Assembly (NCBI GenBank): GCA_964384625.1
Contig: CAYLNH010000171.1
Location: forward strand, 1-15,326
Length of the DNA stretch: 15,326 nt
Origin: CAYLNH01 sp964384625
Lineage (GTDB): Bacteria > Verrucomicrobiota > Lentisphaeria > JABSQK01
Direction of reading: 5' to 3'
In this document: positions 13,908 to 15,326 of the stretch, piece after piece
How positions within the stretch are numbered: position 1 is the stretch's first letter
Layout: each line of letters opens with the position of its first letter
Translations under genes and position numbers: made by a program
The notes under the pieces: generated by a model
The model's input: only the letters and a program-made list of their open reading frames with translations
Told to the model about the DNA's origin: nothing
Databases searched by the model: none

Positions 13908-14825
13908 GAACTCAAGCGTCCCGATGATCTCGCTGATATCACTGTGGCCGTGGGCCTCGAGCCATGTGTCGATGCCGTCAATGATCCGCAACGGCGTACC
14001 CGGATCAGCGAAAATTGCGGTGCCGACGGCGACAACGGCGGCGCCGGCGATGAAGAATTCGATGGCGTCTTCAACGCTGAAGATCCCACCCATACCGATG
14101 ATCGGGACGTCGACGGCTTTCGCCGCCTCGTACACCGCCCGGACCGCCAGCGGCTTGATCGCCCGGCCGCTGTAGCCGCCGTAGCCGTTGCCGATCATCG
14201 GTTTGCGCGTCTCGATGTCGATCGCCAGCGCCGGATACGTGTTGATCAGGCTGACCATGTCGCTGCCGGCCTCGACCACGCAGGCGGCGAACTCGCCGAT
14301 GTTTGAGACGTTCGGGCTGAGCTTGGTGATCAGCGGCAGGTCGGTGGTGTCGCGACAGGCCCGGACGACCTCCGCCGCGGCGTCGAGCCTGGTGCCGAAG
14401 GCGATGCCGCCTTCTTTGATATTCGGACAGGAGATGTTGATCTCGAGTGCGTCGATGCCTTCGCGTTCCGCGTCGAGAGCCGCAGCCACCTCGACATAAT
14501 CGTCCACGGTCTTCCCCCAGATATTGACGATCACCGCGGTGTCCTGCTGCTGCAGAAACGGCAGGTAGTCCCGGTGATGGATGAACTTCTCCAGTCCCGG
14601 GTTCTGCAGGCCGATGGCGTTCAGCATGCCGGCAAACAGTTCACAGGTGCGCGGCGTGACGTTGCCTTCCCACGGGAAGGGGCTGACGCCTTTGACGGTG
14701 ATGCCGCCGAGTTTGTCGAGCGGCACGAGATCGGCGTATTCAAAGCCGTAGCCGAACGTGCCGGACGCGGTGATCACCGGATTCCGCAACGTCAGACCGG
14801 GAAGTTTCGTTACCAGATTCGCCAA
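13896..14825 (-). CDS. pyrD: Dihydroorotate dehydrogenase, class 1B catalytic subunit
   Basis: The 309-residue FMN enzyme oxidises dihydroorotate to orotate in pyrimidine synthesis, in the cytoplasm. Class 1 features are clear. N-terminal ASGTFGYGFEY and K44 (GGITVKGVS) fit the FMN site. GMLNAIGLQNPG spans 66-77. The catalytic cysteine C133 lies in NISCPNIKEGGIAFG, cysteine being the class 1 base, whereas class 2 uses serine. K168 lies in LITKLSPN, and the flavin-phosphate loops are GGYSGRAIKP and GMGGIFSVEDAIEFFIAGA. Sequence style fits class 1B, which normally pairs with the iron-sulfur flavoprotein PyrK and uses NAD. No pyrK lies on either side in the window. The start is TTG at 14825, chosen because GGAGG (14831-14835) lies 5 nt upstream and the MANLVTKLPGLTLRNP start fits the family. 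It appears monocistronic here. Confidence 0.95.
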   Translation of the reverse strand: MANLVTKLPGLTLRNPVITASGTFGYGFEYADLVPLDKLGGITVKGVSPFPWEGNVTPRTCELFAGMLNAIGLQNPGLEKFIHHRDYLPFLQQQDTAVIVNIWGKTVDDYVEVAAALDAEREGIDALEINISCPNIKEGGIAFGTRLDAAAEVVRACRDTTDLPLITKLSPNVSNIGEFAACVVEAGSDMVSLINTYPALAIDIETRKPMIGNGYGGYSGRAIKPLAVRAVYEAAKAVDVPIIGMGGIFSVEDAIEFFIAGAAVVAVGTAIFADPGTPLRIIDGIDTWLEAHGHSDISEIIGTLEFPGR

Positions 14826-14903
14826 GGGTTCCTCCGTTCGGTTGTTGCGCTAACGAATACCACGCTTTCGCCTTTCGCCAACCAATCCACATAAATACCT
14901 TCG

Positions 14904-14922
14904 CACCGGCCGTGTGCCGGTG
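14904..14922. promoter_or_regulatory. Perfect 7-bp inverted repeat in the pyrD upstream region
   Basis: CACCGGC (14904-14910), loop CGTGT, GCCGGTG (14916-14922) lies about 80 nt upstream of the pyrD start. On the pyrD strand it is followed by TATTTATG. It could be an operator, a leader hairpin or a repeat relic; no pyrimidine-attenuator sequence was recognised. Confidence 0.3.
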
Positions 14923-14936
14923 GAACCATGATTGAC

Positions 14937-14988
14937 AGCCGGCCCGCCCTTGCTTCGTCCATGGGCCACCACCGGCGCCGGGCCGGTT
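14937..14988. repeat. Long inverted repeat with 9-bp arms
   Basis: AGCCGGCCC (14937-14945) pairs with GGGCCGGTT (14980-14988) with one G-T pair, enclosing 34 nt that can form smaller GC stems. It may be a repeat-element palindrome. Confidence 0.4.
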
Positions 14989-15153
14989 GTTTTGCGCTGC
15001 CAACGTGAACCGTCGAGGACTTATGCGTCTCTCCATCCGGGACGGTCTGCTTCCGAGAGTGGCCGTCCCGACCTCGTGGAAGTCTGGATCTCGACCGCGC
15101 ATTCCCAACATTTGCAGGTGCAACAGGCTTCCGTTCATGTGAGGCTGTAATGC

Positions 15154-15240
15154 GGCCCTTCAGGCCTGCAGTCGACAGCCGGGACCGAGTACCCAGGACT
15201 CTGGCCTGGGCGATATCAATGCCGGCCCTTTGAGCCTGCA
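15154..15240. repeat. REP-like element: GGCCCTT direct repeats flanking a CCCAGG/CCTGGG hairpin
   Basis: Seventeen-nucleotide units at 15154-15170 and 15224-15240 match at 14 of 17 positions with a 70-nt period. Between them CCCAGG (15192-15197) and CCTGGG (15205-15210) form a 6-bp stem. GGCCC...CAGGCC arms with a CCCAGG..CCTGGG hairpin resemble, from memory, palindromic intergenic elements that are numerous in Planctomycetota and Verrucomicrobiota genomes. No REP-associated Y1 transposase gene is in the window. Confidence 0.5.
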
Positions 15241-15285
15241 AGCCCTCGTTTGCTGCCCTTCGCGGTCCGCATAGAGATCCCGCAC

Positions 15286-15320
15286 CCTCTTGAGCGCCGA
15301 AGCCTCGGCGTCGGAGCTTG
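15286..15320. repeat. Dispersed hairpin repeat, copy 2 (reaches the window edge)
   Basis: It aligns to 5775-5809 at 29 of 35 positions in the same orientation. The core hairpin is CGCCGA (15295-15300), loop AGCC, TCGGCG (15305-15310), a perfect 6-bp stem. The element may continue past the window end. Confidence 0.6.
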
Positions 15321-15326
15321 CGGTGC

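Larger units (their letters stand above)
14826..15326. other. Gene-free, hairpin- and repeat-rich region upstream of pyrD
   Basis: No credible gene is visible in these 501 nt; short open frames here have no recognisable content. The pyrD-proximal part should hold its promoter. A weak candidate on the minus strand is TTGGCG (14881-14876), a 16-nt spacer and TATTCG (14859-14854), with a tandem GGCGAAA repeat (14863-14879) lying over it. Farther out are strong hairpins (14904-14922 and 14937-14988), a GGCCCTT repeat pair around a CCCAGG/CCTGGG hairpin (15154-15240), and the second copy of the repeat seen at 5775. Confidence 0.55.

Overview
The window is GC-rich, with most coding-region third positions being G or C. 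It reads as chromosomal DNA of a Gram-negative bacterium with many secreted and envelope proteins. The secreted coiled-coil/TPR protein, the Prc-type protease, the rhomboid with a conserved C-terminal tail and the abundant hairpin repeats between genes suggest a Planctomycetota-Verrucomicrobiota-Chlamydiota type lineage (for example Kiritimatiellota, Lentisphaerota or Planctomycetota). This is a style-based inference; no rRNA or other strong taxonomic marker is present.

Layout. (1) 94-5729, plus strand: a secreted von Willebrand A protein lies 4 nt before a membrane histidine kinase. After a hairpin-rich 158-nt gap comes an OmpR/PhoB-type response regulator. Then follow a secreted protein of unknown function and, overlapping it by ATGA, a membrane-anchored ankyrin protein that stops inside its third repeat. 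(2) 5730-6052: a gene-free patch of dispersed repeats and hairpins between convergent genes. (3) 6053-11183, minus strand: a tight three-gene operon in the order secreted coiled-coil/TPR protein, Prc-like tail-specific protease, glucose-1-phosphate thymidylyltransferase (RfbA/RmlA). (4) 11290-13623, plus strand, divergent from that operon: an ECF sigma factor, a small soluble zinc-binding anti-sigma factor, a 458-nt gap with a GC-rich stem and a T7 run, and a rhomboid protease. (5) 13896-14825, minus strand: class 1B dihydroorotate dehydrogenase (pyrD). (6) 14826-15326: about 500 nt without a gene, full of hairpins and repeats, ending in a second copy of a repeat also found at 5775.

How the genes may work together. 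The VWA protein, kinase and regulator look like an envelope-sensing unit. The TPR-Prc pair recalls the NlpI-Prc adaptor-protease pair of enterobacteria. The sigma/anti-sigma pair shares a divergent promoter region of about 106 nt with that operon, so a common envelope-quality-control circuit is a reasonable hypothesis. No mobile-element gene, CRISPR array, tRNA or rRNA was seen. The most unusual signals are the TPR-Prc-sigma arrangement, the truncated ankyrin gene at a repeat boundary, the several small repeat families, and a class 1B pyrD without a neighbouring pyrK.
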